A DNA stretch of 64,000 nucleotides, taken from assembly GCF_014279995.1 (NCBI RefSeq), contig NZ_CP047935.1, forward strand, positions 3,183,494-3,247,493, read 5' to 3'. This DNA is from Synechococcus sp. BIOS-E4-1. Lineage in GTDB: Bacteria; Cyanobacteriota; Cyanobacteriia; PCC-6307; Cyanobiaceae. Both the position numbers and the translations under genes were made by a program. The notes under the pieces were generated by a model. It had not been told where the DNA came from. It ran no database searches and saw only the letters and a list, made by a program, of their open reading frames with translations. Every line of letters starts with the position of its first letter. The first letter of the stretch is position 1. This document shows, piece by piece, positions 33,909 through 46,155 of this stretch.

Positions 33909-35039
33909 TTGGCCAAACACTCCCGATCGACGGGGCATGCCCCGATCCGCTGGAGCGGTGGCAACGACCTGCTGCGCCTGTACTTACAGGACATCGGTCG
34001 AGTCGACCTGCTCACCAGCGAAGAAGAAGTCACCCTCTCTCGTCAGGTCCAGGCGCGGGAAAAACTGCTCGTGCAGGAGCGGGACCTCAGCAATCACCAT
34101 GCGGCAATCCGGATCCTGCTGGATCTGGAGGAACTGCAGTTGCGTGAGGCCAATCAGGTGAGCCACTGGCCCACACGTCAGGAATGGGCTCGGGCGGCTG
34201 AGTTGCCCCTCGAGGAACTCAATCGACAGCTGAATGAGGGCTACAGCCTCTGGGCCGAGGAGGTGGGCCTTGAGGCCAAGGAATTGCAGCGACGGCTTCG
34301 GGAGGGTCGCAGGGCACGCGACCGGATGATCCAGGCCAACCTGCGCCTTGTGGTGGCAGTGGCCAAGAAATACCAGCAGCGGGGCATGGAGCTGCTGGAT
34401 CTGGTTCAGGAAGGCACGCTTGGCCTCGAGAGGGCGGTTGAAAAGTTCGACCCCACCCGAGGCTTCCGCTTCAGCACTTATGCCTACTGGTGGATCCGTC
34501 AGGGAATCACCCGAGCCATCGCCACCCAGAGCCGAACGATTCGTCTGCCGGTGCATGTCACCGAAAAACTGAACCGCATCAAGCGCGTTCAGCAGGAGAT
34601 CGCCACCGAAAAGGGACGACTGGCATCGGTGACTGATCTGGCCAGGGAACTGGGGCTGAGCGAAGAAACAGTGCGCATGACGCTAATGCGGGTTCCTCGC
34701 TCGGTCTCCCTGGAGACCAGGGTCGGAAAGGATCAGGACACCCAGCTGGGAGACCTGCTGGAAGACGGCAGTGCCACACCTGAGCAGACCCTCACCCGCG
34801 ACTCCCTCCATGACGATCTGGAGCACTTGTTGGATGAGCTGACACCAAGGGAAGCGGAAGTGATTCGCAGCCGTTTCGGCCTCGAGGACGATCACCCGCG
34901 CACCCTGGCGGAAATCGGTGAAGCGATGGCGCTGTCGCGGGAACGGGTTCGCCAGATCGAGACGCGCGCCCTGCTCAAGCTGCGCCAACCGCAGCGGCGA
35001 TCCAAGGTGAAGGACTACATCCTGGGCCTGGATTCCTGA
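33909..35039 (+). CDS. Group 2 RNA polymerase sigma factor (sigma-70 family)
   Basis: A 376-residue sigma factor with region 1.2 ([20 protein letters not shown]), region 2 ([19 protein letters not shown], then [17 protein letters not shown]), region 3 ([14 protein letters not shown]) and region 4 ([19 protein letters not shown]). A long acidic region 1.1 is lacking, so it is a non-essential group 2 sigma as found in several copies in marine cyanobacteria. Start is TTG. A dps gene lies 29 bases downstream, which fits a stress role. The precise sig letter is not assigned. Confidence 0.93.
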   Translation: MAKHSRSTGHAPIRWSGGNDLLRLYLQDIGRVDLLTSEEEVTLSRQVQAREKLLVQERDLSNHHAAIRILLDLEELQLREANQVSHWPTRQEWARAAELPLEELNRQLNEGYSLWAEEVGLEAKELQRRLREGRRARDRMIQANLRLVVAVAKKYQQRGMELLDLVQEGTLGLERAVEKFDPTRGFRFSTYAYWWIRQGITRAIATQSRTIRLPVHVTEKLNRIKRVQQEIATEKGRLASVTDLARELGLSEETVRMTLMRVPRSVSLETRVGKDQDTQLGDLLEDGSATPEQTLTRDSLHDDLEHLLDELTPREAEVIRSRFGLEDDHPRTLAEIGEAMALSRERVRQIETRALLKLRQPQRRSKVKDYILGLDS

Positions 35040-35068
35040 CCTCAACCACCGTTATCCAAACCAATTGC

Positions 35069-35551
35069 ATGGCCAGCGCACCCCAGATCAACATCGGTAT
35101 CCCTCAGGAACAGCGCGAGCAGATCGCTGCTGGGCTCAGTCGATTACTGGCTGATACCTATGTGCTCTATGGAAAAACGCATGGCTTCCACTGGAACGTG
35201 ACCGGTCCGATGTTCAACACCCTGCATTTGATGTTCATGGACCAGTACACCGAGCTTTGGAACTCCCTGGACGAGATCGCCGAGAGAATCAGGGCTCTGG
35301 GCATCGTGGCCCCCTATGGCGGCGCGACCCTTGCCGGACTGGCATCGATCAAGGAAGTCAGCCAACCACCTGCTGCTCTCGACATGGTGCGCGAACTGGT
35401 GGCTGGCCATGAGGCCGTGGCCAGAACCGCTCGCAGCATTTTCCCGCTGGCGGAGGCCGCCAGCGATGAACCCACCGCTGACCTGCTGACCCAGCGGCTG
35501 CAGATTCACGAGAAAACCGCCTGGATGCTCAGAAGCCTGCTGGAGGACTGA
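35069..35551 (+). CDS. dps: Dps-family ferritin-like DNA-protection protein
   Basis: A 160-residue four-helix bundle. The inter-subunit ferroxidase residues His41, His53, Asp68 and Glu72 are present with the standard Dps spacing (12, 15 and 4 residues) in KTHGFHWNV...[10 protein letters not shown]. It oxidises Fe(II) with peroxide and stores iron, protecting DNA in starvation or light stress. It is 29 bases after a group 2 sigma gene on the same strand and could be co-transcribed with it. Confidence 0.94.
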   Translation: MASAPQINIGIPQEQREQIAAGLSRLLADTYVLYGKTHGFHWNVTGPMFNTLHLMFMDQYTELWNSLDEIAERIRALGIVAPYGGATLAGLASIKEVSQPPAALDMVRELVAGHEAVARTARSIFPLAEAASDEPTADLLTQRLQIHEKTAWMLRSLLED

Positions 35552-35594
35552 GGCTCGGCCAAAACCGAACCCCTTGGTGCAATGGGTACATTGA

Positions 35595-37912
<2,318 letters not shown>

Positions 37913-37945
37913 ATCGATACAACAGCGGAATCAGATCCTTCTGCC

Positions 37946-38599
37946 ATGCGCCGGAACAGTCTGCTGATGCTCGCAGCCACGGCGATTGGGATCACATGGG
38001 CTTTTGCAGACATGGCATCGACCATCGATGCACAACCTCTTCCTCCTGAACAGGTCCCAGAACGCACTGGTGTTTCCAATCTGGCCTTGCTGAGCCAATC
38101 CCGCCCGCGACGGCTGCCCGACACCCACCGTCCTTTCCGCAAAGGCGAAACTCTGCGTCTGGTTTATCCACTCGCTCAGCCTGCGCAGGAGGTTCAGCCC
38201 TATGGCTGGCGCTACTCAGACCGTCGCCAACGCTGGCGCATGCACGTGGGTCATGACCTGATCGCTCCTGCAGCCACCCCGGTCCTGGCCATGCTTTCAG
38301 GACGGGTCCATCTGGTGCAGTCGATCAGTGGCTATGGACTCACGGTGCTGCTGGACCATGGCCGGGGCTGGCAGACCCTGTACGCCCATCTGCAGAGCGC
38401 GGACGTTCATGCCGGTCAGCTGCTGCGTGCCGGTGACCGCATCGGCCGCGTTGGTCGCAGCGGCTCCGCCAGCACCGACCATCTGCATGTGGAGTTGCGA
38501 CGACTGGAAGGACGCCAGGCCTTTGCGCTGGATCTTGGTCCATTACTGCCGCCAGAATCCACACTCTCAGAGATCACTGGCCCGCCAGCTAGCTTCTGA
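37946..38599 (+). CDS. M23 family zinc metallopeptidase (LytM domain)
   Basis: A 217-residue exported protein with an N-terminal signal or anchor (LLMLAATAIGITWAFA). The LytM zinc site is complete: H100xxxD104 in HVGHD and HLH (179-181) in DHLHVEL. The enzyme cleaves glycyl or cross-bridge bonds of peptidoglycan, or acts as an activator. It is followed four bases later by the PpiC-like secretion gene, so it may be linked to passage of secreted proteins through the wall, an inference from position. Confidence 0.92.
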   Translation: MRRNSLLMLAATAIGITWAFADMASTIDAQPLPPEQVPERTGVSNLALLSQSRPRRLPDTHRPFRKGETLRLVYPLAQPAQEVQPYGWRYSDRRQRWRMHVGHDLIAPAATPVLAMLSGRVHLVQSISGYGLTVLLDHGRGWQTLYAHLQSADVHAGQLLRAGDRIGRVGRSGSASTDHLHVELRRLEGRQAFALDLGPLLPPESTLSEITGPPASF

Positions 38600-38602
38600 T
38601 GC

Positions 38603-39361
38603 ATGGATGACTTCCGGCCCGCTGTTCAGGCCTCACTGACCAACCTGGGTGCCGACACCCTCGACCTGCTGCGTCGCAATGACCTGCTGCATTCCTTGGT
38701 GAGAAAGCAGCTCATGCACGAGGCCACCACCGGCCTCAGCCCCTCAGCAGAACTGATTCAGAAGGCGCTGGTCAACCACTGCCAACAGGCCCAGATCAAA
38801 GATGAAGCAGCTCTGAAAATCTGGTTGGAAGAGCGTTGTTTGAGCAGGGATGAGCTGCTCGTGCAATTAAGTATGCCTCTCAAGCTCGCTGAACTGGCGT
38901 TGAACAGTTTTGGCATCCAAGCAGAAGCACGTTTTCTGCAGCGAAAGGAATCGCTCGATCAAGTGACCTACAGCCTGCTGCGGGTCAAGGATTCCGGAAT
39001 GGCCCATGAGCTGTATCTGCAGTTGGAGGCAGGTGAAGCAAGCTTTGAGAACCTGGCCACAGATCACAGCGAAGGACCTGAAAAACGCAGCAGCGGCAAA
39101 ATCGGCCCAGGAAGCCTGATGCGTGCGCATCCTCAACTGCGCTATCGGTTGCGTACAGCCACCCCTGGTGTGGTCATGGAACCCATACTCATCGATCAAT
39201 GGTGGGTGGTGAGCCGCCTTGATGAGCGTCATGAAGCCAGCTTCAATGACGCGATGCGTCAGCGCATGGCCAGCGAAATGCTTGAGGATTGGCTGCGGAT
39301 TGAGACCAAGGAACTGGTCAAATCTCTCTCAAGCATGGAAAATGATCCGGCCGTGCCCTAA
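38603..39361 (+). CDS. PpiC/SurA-like peptidyl-prolyl isomerase of the type I secretion cluster
   Basis: A 252-residue protein with an N-terminal helical chaperone part (DLLRRNDLLHSLVRKQLM) and a parvulin-type rotamase region near 120-220 (SLLRVKDSGMAHELYLQLE, then FENLATDHSEGPEKRSSGKIG). There is no signal peptide, so it probably acts in the cytoplasm. It is 17 bases upstream of the ABC exporter gene, the arrangement seen in cyanobacterial type I secretion sets. The role is presumably folding of the secreted substrate before export. Confidence 0.8.
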   Translation: MDDFRPAVQASLTNLGADTLDLLRRNDLLHSLVRKQLMHEATTGLSPSAELIQKALVNHCQQAQIKDEAALKIWLEERCLSRDELLVQLSMPLKLAELALNSFGIQAEARFLQRKESLDQVTYSLLRVKDSGMAHELYLQLEAGEASFENLATDHSEGPEKRSSGKIGPGSLMRAHPQLRYRLRTATPGVVMEPILIDQWWVVSRLDERHEASFNDAMRQRMASEMLEDWLRIETKELVKSLSSMENDPAVP

Positions 39362-39378
39362 CGATTCTGGAATCCGCA

Positions 39379-42315
39379 ATGTCGATCGGGCTCGAAGCCC
39401 TGCGTACCAGATTCCGCGAACAGGGTGAATCCCAGCGGTATGCCCTGGGTCAGCCCCTTTGTGAGAGGCAGTTCATCCCTGGTCGCGTGCTGCTGATCGA
39501 GAGTGGCAGTGCCCGACTGCTCGGAGAACAAGGGGGTCGACTCAGCACCCTGATCCGTCTTGAGGCTGGCAGCTTTGTGGGTGTGGCTTCACTGCTGCGT
39601 GCCGCTGCTTGCGAAGAGGTCAGAGCTGCCTCAGAGCTGGTCGCCATCAGCCTCAGCGACGAACAGCTGCTTGCACTTGTGAACAGTGACCCAACAATCG
39701 CTGCTGCTTGCCGCAATCATCTGTGGGAAGCGGAGCTAGCAGCGCTTCTGCAGCAGCAACTCGATCGTGTCGCCAAGCAATCACTGTCTCTGAGCGAATT
39801 GCTCACGGAGCTCCTGCCCACAGCACAACTGTTGGACGCCTCGAACGACGGCGCCATCCGCACCTCCCTGAACCAAGGGGAGCGACTGTTCCTTGCCAGT
39901 CAACCCCCTGAGGGAACTGAGGCTGCGCTTGGAGATGAGCTCATCGATCCTGGTCTCATCGCTGCGATGCCAGTCGATGTGCACGGCTTGCCGATGCGGG
40001 TGATCGCCCTTCCAGGCGGGGCTTTTGCAGCGATCGACGCCGAAATACAAGAGCAAAAAGTCGAACCCGAGGCCGTCAGCAACCTGACTGACAGCTCCCA
40101 ATCTCGCAGTGAGATCACGCAGGCCCCTCGGCACGTGCCGGTGAGCCGCTTCAACCAAACCAATGAAGACAACCGCGACTTCTTCGTGGCGGGTGAAGGC
40201 GTTGTCGAAGAGACATTGGCCTGCTTCCAGATGCTGACCAAGCTGATGAAGCTGCCATTCCGGCGCGATGCCATTGAACGGGTCCTACGCGATCAGCTGC
40301 GCCGCAACCAGGCACCCACATTGCGACTCTGTGGCCAGATCGCAGCCGGTTTAGGCCTGCACGTATCGGGTGCCAAGGTGGCGGCGAGCATGGGCCTGCG
40401 TCTGCAGACGCCAACATTGGTGCCCTGGGGACAGGCCTTTGCCCTGGCAGTGCGCAGCGATCAACGAGGCCTTGTGCTGGCGTCGCCGAGCCAGGGCTTT
40501 GTGGAACTCGATTTAACCCAACTGGAAAACGCTTTCCCAGAGGGAATTGATCTGCTGCTGATCGACCGCACCAGCGCCACACAAGAGCAAAATTTTGGTC
40601 CCTCCTGGTTTTGGCCTGCTCTCAAGCGCTACCGCGGTGTACTGGCTCAGGTGCTGATCGCCAGCTTCGTGGTGCAGTTGTTCACCCTGACCAATCCTCT
40701 GCTGATCCAGGTGATCGTCGACAAGGTGATTGCCCAGCGCAGCCTGGACACCCTGCAGGTTCTTGGCATCGCACTTGTGGCAGTGACGCTGCTTGAAGGA
40801 GTTCTGGGCAGTCTGAAGACCTACTTATTTACCGAAACCACCAACCGTATCGACCAGCGCCTCGGCGCGGAAGTCATTGACCATTTGCTCCGGCTCCCCC
40901 TCGGCTATTTCGATCGCCGCCCGGTGGGTGAGCTGGGATCCCGAATCGCCGAGCTTGAAAAGATCCGCAACTTTCTGACTGGTCAGGCTCTGACCACTGT
41001 TCTTGATGCGGCTTTTTCAGTCATCTACATCGTGGTGATGCTCTTCTACAGCTGGGTGCTGACCTTGGTCGCCCTGGCCGTTCTGCCGATACAGATCGCA
41101 CTCACCCTGCTGGGTGCACCTCTGTTCCGGAGGCAGTACCGCAAAGCGGCTGAAGCCAATGCTTCAACGTCAAGCCATCTCATTGAAGTGCTTACCGGAA
41201 TTCAAACGGTGAAAAGCCAAAACGTTGAAATGGTGAGTCGTTGGACCTGGCAAGAACGCTATGCCAAGTACATCAGCCGCACATTTGAACAGACCATTAC
41301 TGGAACAGCACTCAGCCAAACATCACAGGTTCTGCAGAAAATCTCCCAGCTCTTGGTGCTCTGGGTGGGCGCCATATTGGTTCTCTCTGGAGATCTCACC
41401 CTCGGTCAGCTGATTGCCTTCCGAATCATCTCCGGCTATGTGACTCAACCACTTCTGCGCCTTTCAACGATCTGGCAGACGATCCAGGAATTAAGGGTGA
41501 GCTTCGAGCGATTGGCTGATGTGATCGACACCAAACAGGAATCTGACGATCAGGACAAAGCCAAGGTGCCCCTGCCCCCCATTGAAGGTGCAGTGCACTT
41601 CGACAACCTCACTTTCGCCTTCAATCCAGGCTCAGCTCCGGTCTTGAACGATGTATCGCTGCAAGTGAAACCCGGCACCTTTGTCGGAATCGTTGGACAA
41701 AGCGGAAGCGGCAAAAGCACGCTGATGAAACTGTTGCCACGGCTTTACTCGCCAAACAAGGGCCGGATCTTGATCGATGGATATGACATCGACAAAGTCG
41801 AGCTTTACTCGCTGCGGCGCCAGATCGGCATCGTTCCCCAGGACCCTTTGCTGTTCTCGGGAAACGTGAGCGAGAACATCGCTCTGACACAGCCGGATGC
41901 CACCAGCGAACAGATTGTGATGGCCGCAAAAGTTGCTTGTGCCCATGACTTCATCATGGAGCTACCGGCTGGATACAGCACCTCAGTGGGTGAGCGTGGA
42001 GCCTCTCTCAGTGGAGGACAACGTCAGCGCATTGCCATCGCCCGCACACTCCTAGCCAATCCAAAGCTGCTGGTGATGGACGAAGCCACGAGCGCACTCG
42101 ACTACGAAACCGAGCGCAGGGTCTGCGACAACATGATCCAGGCCTTGCACGACTGCACGGTTTTCTTCATCACCCACCGCCTATCCACCGTGCGTCGGGC
42201 AGATCTGATTGTTGTGATGCACCAGGGCGCGGTGGTTGAAAAGGGTTCGCACGACGAACTGATGAGCCAACGCGGTCGTTACTACGCCCTTTACCGCCAG
42301 CAGGAGGCCAGCTGA
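39379..42315 (+). CDS. Type I secretion ABC exporter with N-terminal cNMP-like and degenerate C39 domains
   Basis: A 978-residue exporter. An N-terminal cyclic-nucleotide-binding-like roll occupies residues 1-140. A C39-peptidase-like domain without a catalytic Cys is at about 275-395 (LPFRRDAIERVLRDQL, GLHVSGAKVAASMGL). Six membrane helices follow at about 410-700, then the ATPase with Walker A GQSGSGKST (773-781) and LSGGQ (877-881). The missing Cys makes it an RTX/HlyB-type exporter rather than a leader-cleaving bacteriocin exporter. It is paired with the HlyD-type gene one base downstream. The substrate is not in the window. Confidence 0.92.
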   Translation: MSIGLEALRTRFREQGESQRYALGQPLCERQFIPGRVLLIESGSARLLGEQGGRLSTLIRLEAGSFVGVASLLRAAACEEVRAASELVAISLSDEQLLALVNSDPTIAAACRNHLWEAELAALLQQQLDRVAKQSLSLSELLTELLPTAQLLDASNDGAIRTSLNQGERLFLASQPPEGTEAALGDELIDPGLIAAMPVDVHGLPMRVIALPGGAFAAIDAEIQEQKVEPEAVSNLTDSSQSRSEITQAPRHVPVSRFNQTNEDNRDFFVAGEGVVEETLACFQMLTKLMKLPFRRDAIERVLRDQLRRNQAPTLRLCGQIAAGLGLHVSGAKVAASMGLRLQTPTLVPWGQAFALAVRSDQRGLVLASPSQGFVELDLTQLENAFPEGIDLLLIDRTSATQEQNFGPSWFWPALKRYRGVLAQVLIASFVVQLFTLTNPLLIQVIVDKVIAQRSLDTLQVLGIALVAVTLLEGVLGSLKTYLFTETTNRIDQRLGAEVIDHLLRLPLGYFDRRPVGELGSRIAELEKIRNFLTGQALTTVLDAAFSVIYIVVMLFYSWVLTLVALAVLPIQIALTLLGAPLFRRQYRKAAEANASTSSHLIEVLTGIQTVKSQNVEMVSRWTWQERYAKYISRTFEQTITGTALSQTSQVLQKISQLLVLWVGAILVLSGDLTLGQLIAFRIISGYVTQPLLRLSTIWQTIQELRVSFERLADVIDTKQESDDQDKAKVPLPPIEGAVHFDNLTFAFNPGSAPVLNDVSLQVKPGTFVGIVGQSGSGKSTLMKLLPRLYSPNKGRILIDGYDIDKVELYSLRRQIGIVPQDPLLFSGNVSENIALTQPDATSEQIVMAAKVACAHDFIMELPAGYSTSVGERGASLSGGQRQRIAIARTLLANPKLLVMDEATSALDYETERRVCDNMIQALHDCTVFFITHRLSTVRRADLIVVMHQGAVVEKGSHDELMSQRGRYYALYRQQEAS

Positions 42316-42316
42316 G

Positions 42317-43597
42317 ATGAAGAACGATTCCAACAACAACAACTCTCAGAACGACACTGGCAGTCAGGAGAACGGAAGCAACAAGGAAAGTGCTCCCGGA
42401 AAGCTTGTCAGGCAGGCACGCTCAGCACTGGAGAACCGCATCACCCTGGTCAGCGATCAGGAGAACGTTCTGCAGCAAAGTCGCTTGTGGATGAAGACAG
42501 TCACCTGGGGGCTGATCGGTACCACCCTGCTCGGCATCGGCTTCCTGGCGGTAGCTCGTACTGAAGAAGTGGTGGTTGCTAAGGGCAAACTCGAACCGAT
42601 CGGGAACGTCAAGGAAGTTCGGGTCCCACCTGGCGGAGTCGTCGAGGAAATTCTGGTAGAAAGCGGCGAACGCGTCACCAAGGGCCAGGCCCTCATCCGC
42701 CTCGATCAGGAAAGCACAGCGGAACAACTCAAGTCCGCGATCCAGGGCGTGGAAGAAAAAACCACTGAAATCAACCAGAGAGAACAACAGCTCGTTCTGA
42801 AAAATCAGGAAAAAGAGCGCACCAAGGATTTAAACCGCGAACAGGTAGCCACCACGCGCGCCAAACTTGCTCTTGAAGAAGATATCCTGAGACGATTAAG
42901 TACCCTGGCCGAAGAAGGAGGCATCAAAGATATTCAATATCTGCAGCAACGCAACACGGTAGAGGAGGTGAAAGGTGATCTAATCAAATTGAAGCTCGAT
43001 GGTCGCCGTCAAATGAATCAGCTCGACCAGGAAACCAAATTAATTAACGCACAGCTTGCAGGCCTACGCAGCGAGAGAGCTCGGCTCAATTCCGAGCTGA
43101 CGCAAGTCAGGGTTACGAACAAAAATCAGATCCTGCGAGCACCTGTTGACGGAATTGTTTTTGATTTGAAACTGAACAATCCCGGTTTCGTCTCCCAGGC
43201 CATGTCGTCCGATGTGATGTTGAAGGTGGTGCCTTTCAACACCCTCGAGGCGGACGTGATGATCCCAAGCAACAAGATTGGTTTCGTACGAACTGGTCAG
43301 CCAGCAGACATCAGCATCGACTCCTTTCCAGCCACTGACTTCGGCGTACTTGAAGGAACCGTTCAGTCGGTGGGATCAGACGCACTTCCTCCTAACCCAC
43401 AGCAGATGGAACAGGAGTACACCTACCCAGCAGTGATCAAATTGGACAGCCAGCAACTCAAACTCAAGAGCGGCAAACAGTTGCCACTTCAGGTGGGCAT
43501 GTCACTCACCGCCAACATCAAGTTGCGCAGTGTCAGCTATTTGCAGCTGATGCTGAACACCTTCCGAAGCAAGACCGACTCACTGCGACAGATTTGA
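42317..43597 (+). CDS. HlyD-family membrane fusion protein
   Basis: A 426-residue periplasmic adaptor. It has an Asn/Ser-rich cytoplasmic start, one transmembrane helix (VTWGLIGTTLLGIGFLAV, about 57-74), a lipoyl half (GVVEEILVESGERVTKGQ), long coiled coils (about 135-255), the second lipoyl half (ILRAPVDGIVFDL) and a beta-barrel. It links the inner-membrane exporter to a TolC-like channel. It starts one base after the exporter stop. The TolC partner is not in the window. Confidence 0.93.
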   Translation: MKNDSNNNNSQNDTGSQENGSNKESAPGKLVRQARSALENRITLVSDQENVLQQSRLWMKTVTWGLIGTTLLGIGFLAVARTEEVVVAKGKLEPIGNVKEVRVPPGGVVEEILVESGERVTKGQALIRLDQESTAEQLKSAIQGVEEKTTEINQREQQLVLKNQEKERTKDLNREQVATTRAKLALEEDILRRLSTLAEEGGIKDIQYLQQRNTVEEVKGDLIKLKLDGRRQMNQLDQETKLINAQLAGLRSERARLNSELTQVRVTNKNQILRAPVDGIVFDLKLNNPGFVSQAMSSDVMLKVVPFNTLEADVMIPSNKIGFVRTGQPADISIDSFPATDFGVLEGTVQSVGSDALPPNPQQMEQEYTYPAVIKLDSQQLKLKSGKQLPLQVGMSLTANIKLRSVSYLQLMLNTFRSKTDSLRQI

Positions 43598-44143
43598 TCA
43601 GAGCCTGACCCCAGGCTGCTGGCGGGTCTCCGCTTTCCAGATCCGCCAGCGCAGCTGCAAGGTCTCGGGCAGATCCACAACGATCGGCCAGGAGGCGTTG
43701 TAAGGAACGAGATAGGGTTGCTTGCCGAGCGATAGGAAAGAAGTACCGGTGGACTGATCATCAGGACAGGCCATCTTGGTGCTGATCACAGCCACTGGAG
43801 CCTTCACTTCAAAAAGGGCCTTGCCAGATGCCTTGGGCAGCATGCGCATGGTCATCCCAGAACCTGAAAGGCGCTTGGTGTTGCAATCAAGGGTGACCGT
43901 TAGGCCCACGATCAGCTGAATCCGCCAGTCGATCGGTTGTGCAGAGATGAATGGATCTGAACTCTTAGGCAGCAGACCCGACGGCTGAATCACCCAACGT
44001 TTGAGGCCAGGGGCTGGCTCCGGATAGCCGGTCAAATTCAGCCGCGGAATCGCAACACCGGGCAGCGCAGAAACAGCGGAGAGCGACAGAGCAGCTCCAA
44101 AGCAGGTGATTGGCTTCAACAGCTGATGCGGAGGCTTCGTCAT
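43598..44143 (-). CDS. Ecotin-like serine protease inhibitor with Lys at P1
   Basis: A 181-residue exported protein (signal about 1-31, [10 protein letters not shown]). The rest follows the ecotin pattern: [45 protein letters not shown] and LRWRIWKAE. The disulfide cysteines Cys87 and Cys126 are kept. E. coli ecotin has Met-Met at P1-P1'; here the loop is Lys123-Met124, predicting preference for trypsin-like proteases. The ATG at 44143 is chosen; an ORF start at 44167 is also possible. It is divergent from queC and convergent with the HlyD gene. Confidence 0.85.
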   Translation of the reverse strand: MTKPPHQLLKPITCFGAALSLSAVSALPGVAIPRLNLTGYPEPAPGLKRWVIQPSGLLPKSSDPFISAQPIDWRIQLIVGLTVTLDCNTKRLSGSGMTMRMLPKASGKALFEVKAPVAVISTKMACPDDQSTGTSFLSLGKQPYLVPYNASWPIVVDLPETLQLRWRIWKAETRQQPGVRL

Positions 44144-44170
44144 CACCCCATGGACAACAGAATGCACAGC

Positions 44171-44851
44171 ATGACCGATTTCACAGCGATTGCCCTCTTA
44201 TCTGGCGGCCTGGATTCCGCCACAGCGGCAGCCCTGGCGATTGAAGCAGGTGGGCGGGTGATCGGGCTCTCCTTCGATTACGGCCAACGCCATCGGCGGG
44301 AACTGCAGGCAGCCAACACGATCGCCGAAGCTCTGAAGCTGGCCGAGCACCACACCATCAGCGTGAACCTGGCCAGTTGGGGTGGATCGTCGCTGACTGA
44401 CCAGCAGCAGGCCTTACCGACCCATGGGGTGCAGGAGGGAGTCATCCCCAACACCTACGTCCCAGGCAGAAACACTGTTTTCATCAGCATCGGCCTCAGC
44501 CTGGCCGAGGCTCGCAACGCCGAGCGAGTGGTTCTTGGGGTCAATGCCGTGGACTACTCGGGATATCCCGATTGTCGGCCCGACTATCTGGAGGCTTTCC
44601 AGACCCTGGCAAATCTCAGCAGCAGGGTTGGCCGCGAGGGACATGGCCCCCGGCTCTGGGCACCACTGGTGAAATGGAGCAAGCAACGCATCGTGGAAGA
44701 AGCCCTGCGCCTGGGGGTACCGATTGCGTCCACCTGGAGCTGCTACAGCGGAGGAAGCAGACCCTGCAGCGTCTGCGACAGCTGTCGCATCCGTGATGCG
44801 GCTCTGCGCGATGCAGGTCGCCCCGATCTGTGCAGCAGCGCAAGCCGATGA
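44171..44851 (+). CDS. queC: 7-cyano-7-deazaguanine synthase
   Basis: A 226-residue ATP-dependent enzyme making preQ0 from CDG and ammonia. The PP-loop SGGLDS is at 10-15 and a C-terminal zinc site of four cysteines is visible in [15 protein letters not shown]. The start is the ATG of [13 protein letters not shown]; the frame extends upstream but lacks conservation-like sequence. Its stop overlaps pabB (ATGA), so queuosine and folate genes are translationally linked. Confidence 0.95.
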   Translation: MTDFTAIALLSGGLDSATAAALAIEAGGRVIGLSFDYGQRHRRELQAANTIAEALKLAEHHTISVNLASWGGSSLTDQQQALPTHGVQEGVIPNTYVPGRNTVFISIGLSLAEARNAERVVLGVNAVDYSGYPDCRPDYLEAFQTLANLSSRVGREGHGPRLWAPLVKWSKQRIVEEALRLGVPIASTWSCYSGGSRPCSVCDSCRIRDAALRDAGRPDLCSSASR

Positions 44852-46155
44852 CCCTGCTGCGCAGGCGTCTGCCCTGGCTCGAGCCGGCCTTGGTCGCGGA
44901 AAACCTGGCTGACCTTCACGGTGAAAGCGGCCTGATCTGGCTCGATGGAGATGGCAGCGACCTTGGACGGCACATCACCCTGGCGGTTGATCCTCTGGAG
45001 CAGTACTGCTGCAGAGGGCTGCCGGGTGACCCAGGAGCGACCAATCCCTTCACGACCTTGCGGCAACTCAAGGGCGGCCACTGGACTGGTTGGCTCAGCT
45101 ACGACGCTGCCGCCTGGACGGAACCCGGAAACCCCTGGCGCCGTGATGAAATGGCAACCCTCTGGATCGCACGCCACGATCCTGTGCTGCGCTTTGATCT
45201 CAAAGCCAGAGAGATCCATCTGGAAGGCGTCGACCCCGTACGCCATGTCGCCATGGTCAGGACACTGGAGAACCTGGACATAGCCAAAACCACTTCACTG
45301 CCTAGGAAGACGCTTGGATGCAGCTGGCATCGACACAGCGACCGCTCCACATACAAAGCGGGCGTCAGCACAATCCGTGAGCTGATTGCCAGCGGCGATC
45401 TGTTCCAGGCCAACCTCACCAGCTGCGCAAGCAGCACGCTCAGAAACAATGTCAACAATTTGGAGCTGTACGGACGGTTGCGCGATCAATGCCCCGCTCC
45501 CTTCAGCGGTCTGCTGGTTGGCAGCGGTTCTGCCACAGGTGAAGCGGTTCTCTCCACCTCCCCCGAGCGCTTTCTGCAGGTGGAGGCCAGCGGCGCAGTC
45601 CAGACAAGGCCGATCAAAGGAACCCGGCCGCGCCATGCTGATCCGCGCATCGACGACGACCTGGCAGCAGACCTGGTGTGCAGCGCCAAAGATCGCGCCG
45701 AAAACGTGATGATCGTGGACCTGCTGCGCAACGACCTTGGTCGTGTCTGCCGTCCTGGATCCATCCAGGTGCCAGACCTCGTACGGCTCGAGAGCTATGC
45801 GCGCGTGCACCATCTCACCTCTGTTGTCACAGGTCAGTTGCATCCGGACGCGTCTTGGGTGGATCTGCTGGAGGCCAGCTGGCCAGGGGGGTCGATCACG
45901 GGAGCACCCAAGCTGAGAGCCTGCCAAAGGCTGCATGAACTGGAAGCGCAGGGCCGTGGCCCCTATTGCGGCTCGCTGCTGCACCTCGACTGGAACGGCC
46001 GCTTCGACAGCAACATCCTGATCCGCACCCTGCTACGTAAAGACGCGCAGCTACGGCTGCATGCAGGTTGCGGAATTGTGGCTGACTCCGACCCCGAAGC
46101 GGAAGCGGACGAGCTCGACTGGAAGCTGCTGCCCTTGCTGGAGGCACTGACATGA
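44848..46155 (+). CDS. pabB: Aminodeoxychorismate synthase component I
   Basis: A 435-residue chorismate-binding enzyme. The C-terminal half carries the family signature: [19 protein letters not shown], then [20 protein letters not shown], and [17 protein letters not shown]. It converts chorismate to 4-amino-4-deoxychorismate for folate. It could in principle be anthranilate synthase (TrpE), but the adjoining PabC-like gene supports the folate role. Both neighbours overlap by four bases. Confidence 0.9.
   Translation: MTLLRRRLPWLEPALVAENLADLHGESGLIWLDGDGSDLGRHITLAVDPLEQYCCRGLPGDPGATNPFTTLRQLKGGHWTGWLSYDAAAWTEPGNPWRRDEMATLWIARHDPVLRFDLKAREIHLEGVDPVRHVAMVRTLENLDIAKTTSLPRKTLGCSWHRHSDRSTYKAGVSTIRELIASGDLFQANLTSCASSTLRNNVNNLELYGRLRDQCPAPFSGLLVGSGSATGEAVLSTSPERFLQVEASGAVQTRPIKGTRPRHADPRIDDDLAADLVCSAKDRAENVMIVDLLRNDLGRVCRPGSIQVPDLVRLESYARVHHLTSVVTGQLHPDASWVDLLEASWPGGSITGAPKLRACQRLHELEAQGRGPYCGSLLHLDWNGRFDSNILIRTLLRKDAQLRLHAGCGIVADSDPEAEADELDWKLLPLLEALT

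Noticed and set aside
39379-42315. The type I ABC exporter as a leader-cleaving (PCAT) exporter for the double-glycine peptide
   Set aside because: The C39-like domain lacks the catalytic cysteine, so it cannot cleave a GG leader; the gene is 14 kb away in a core region.
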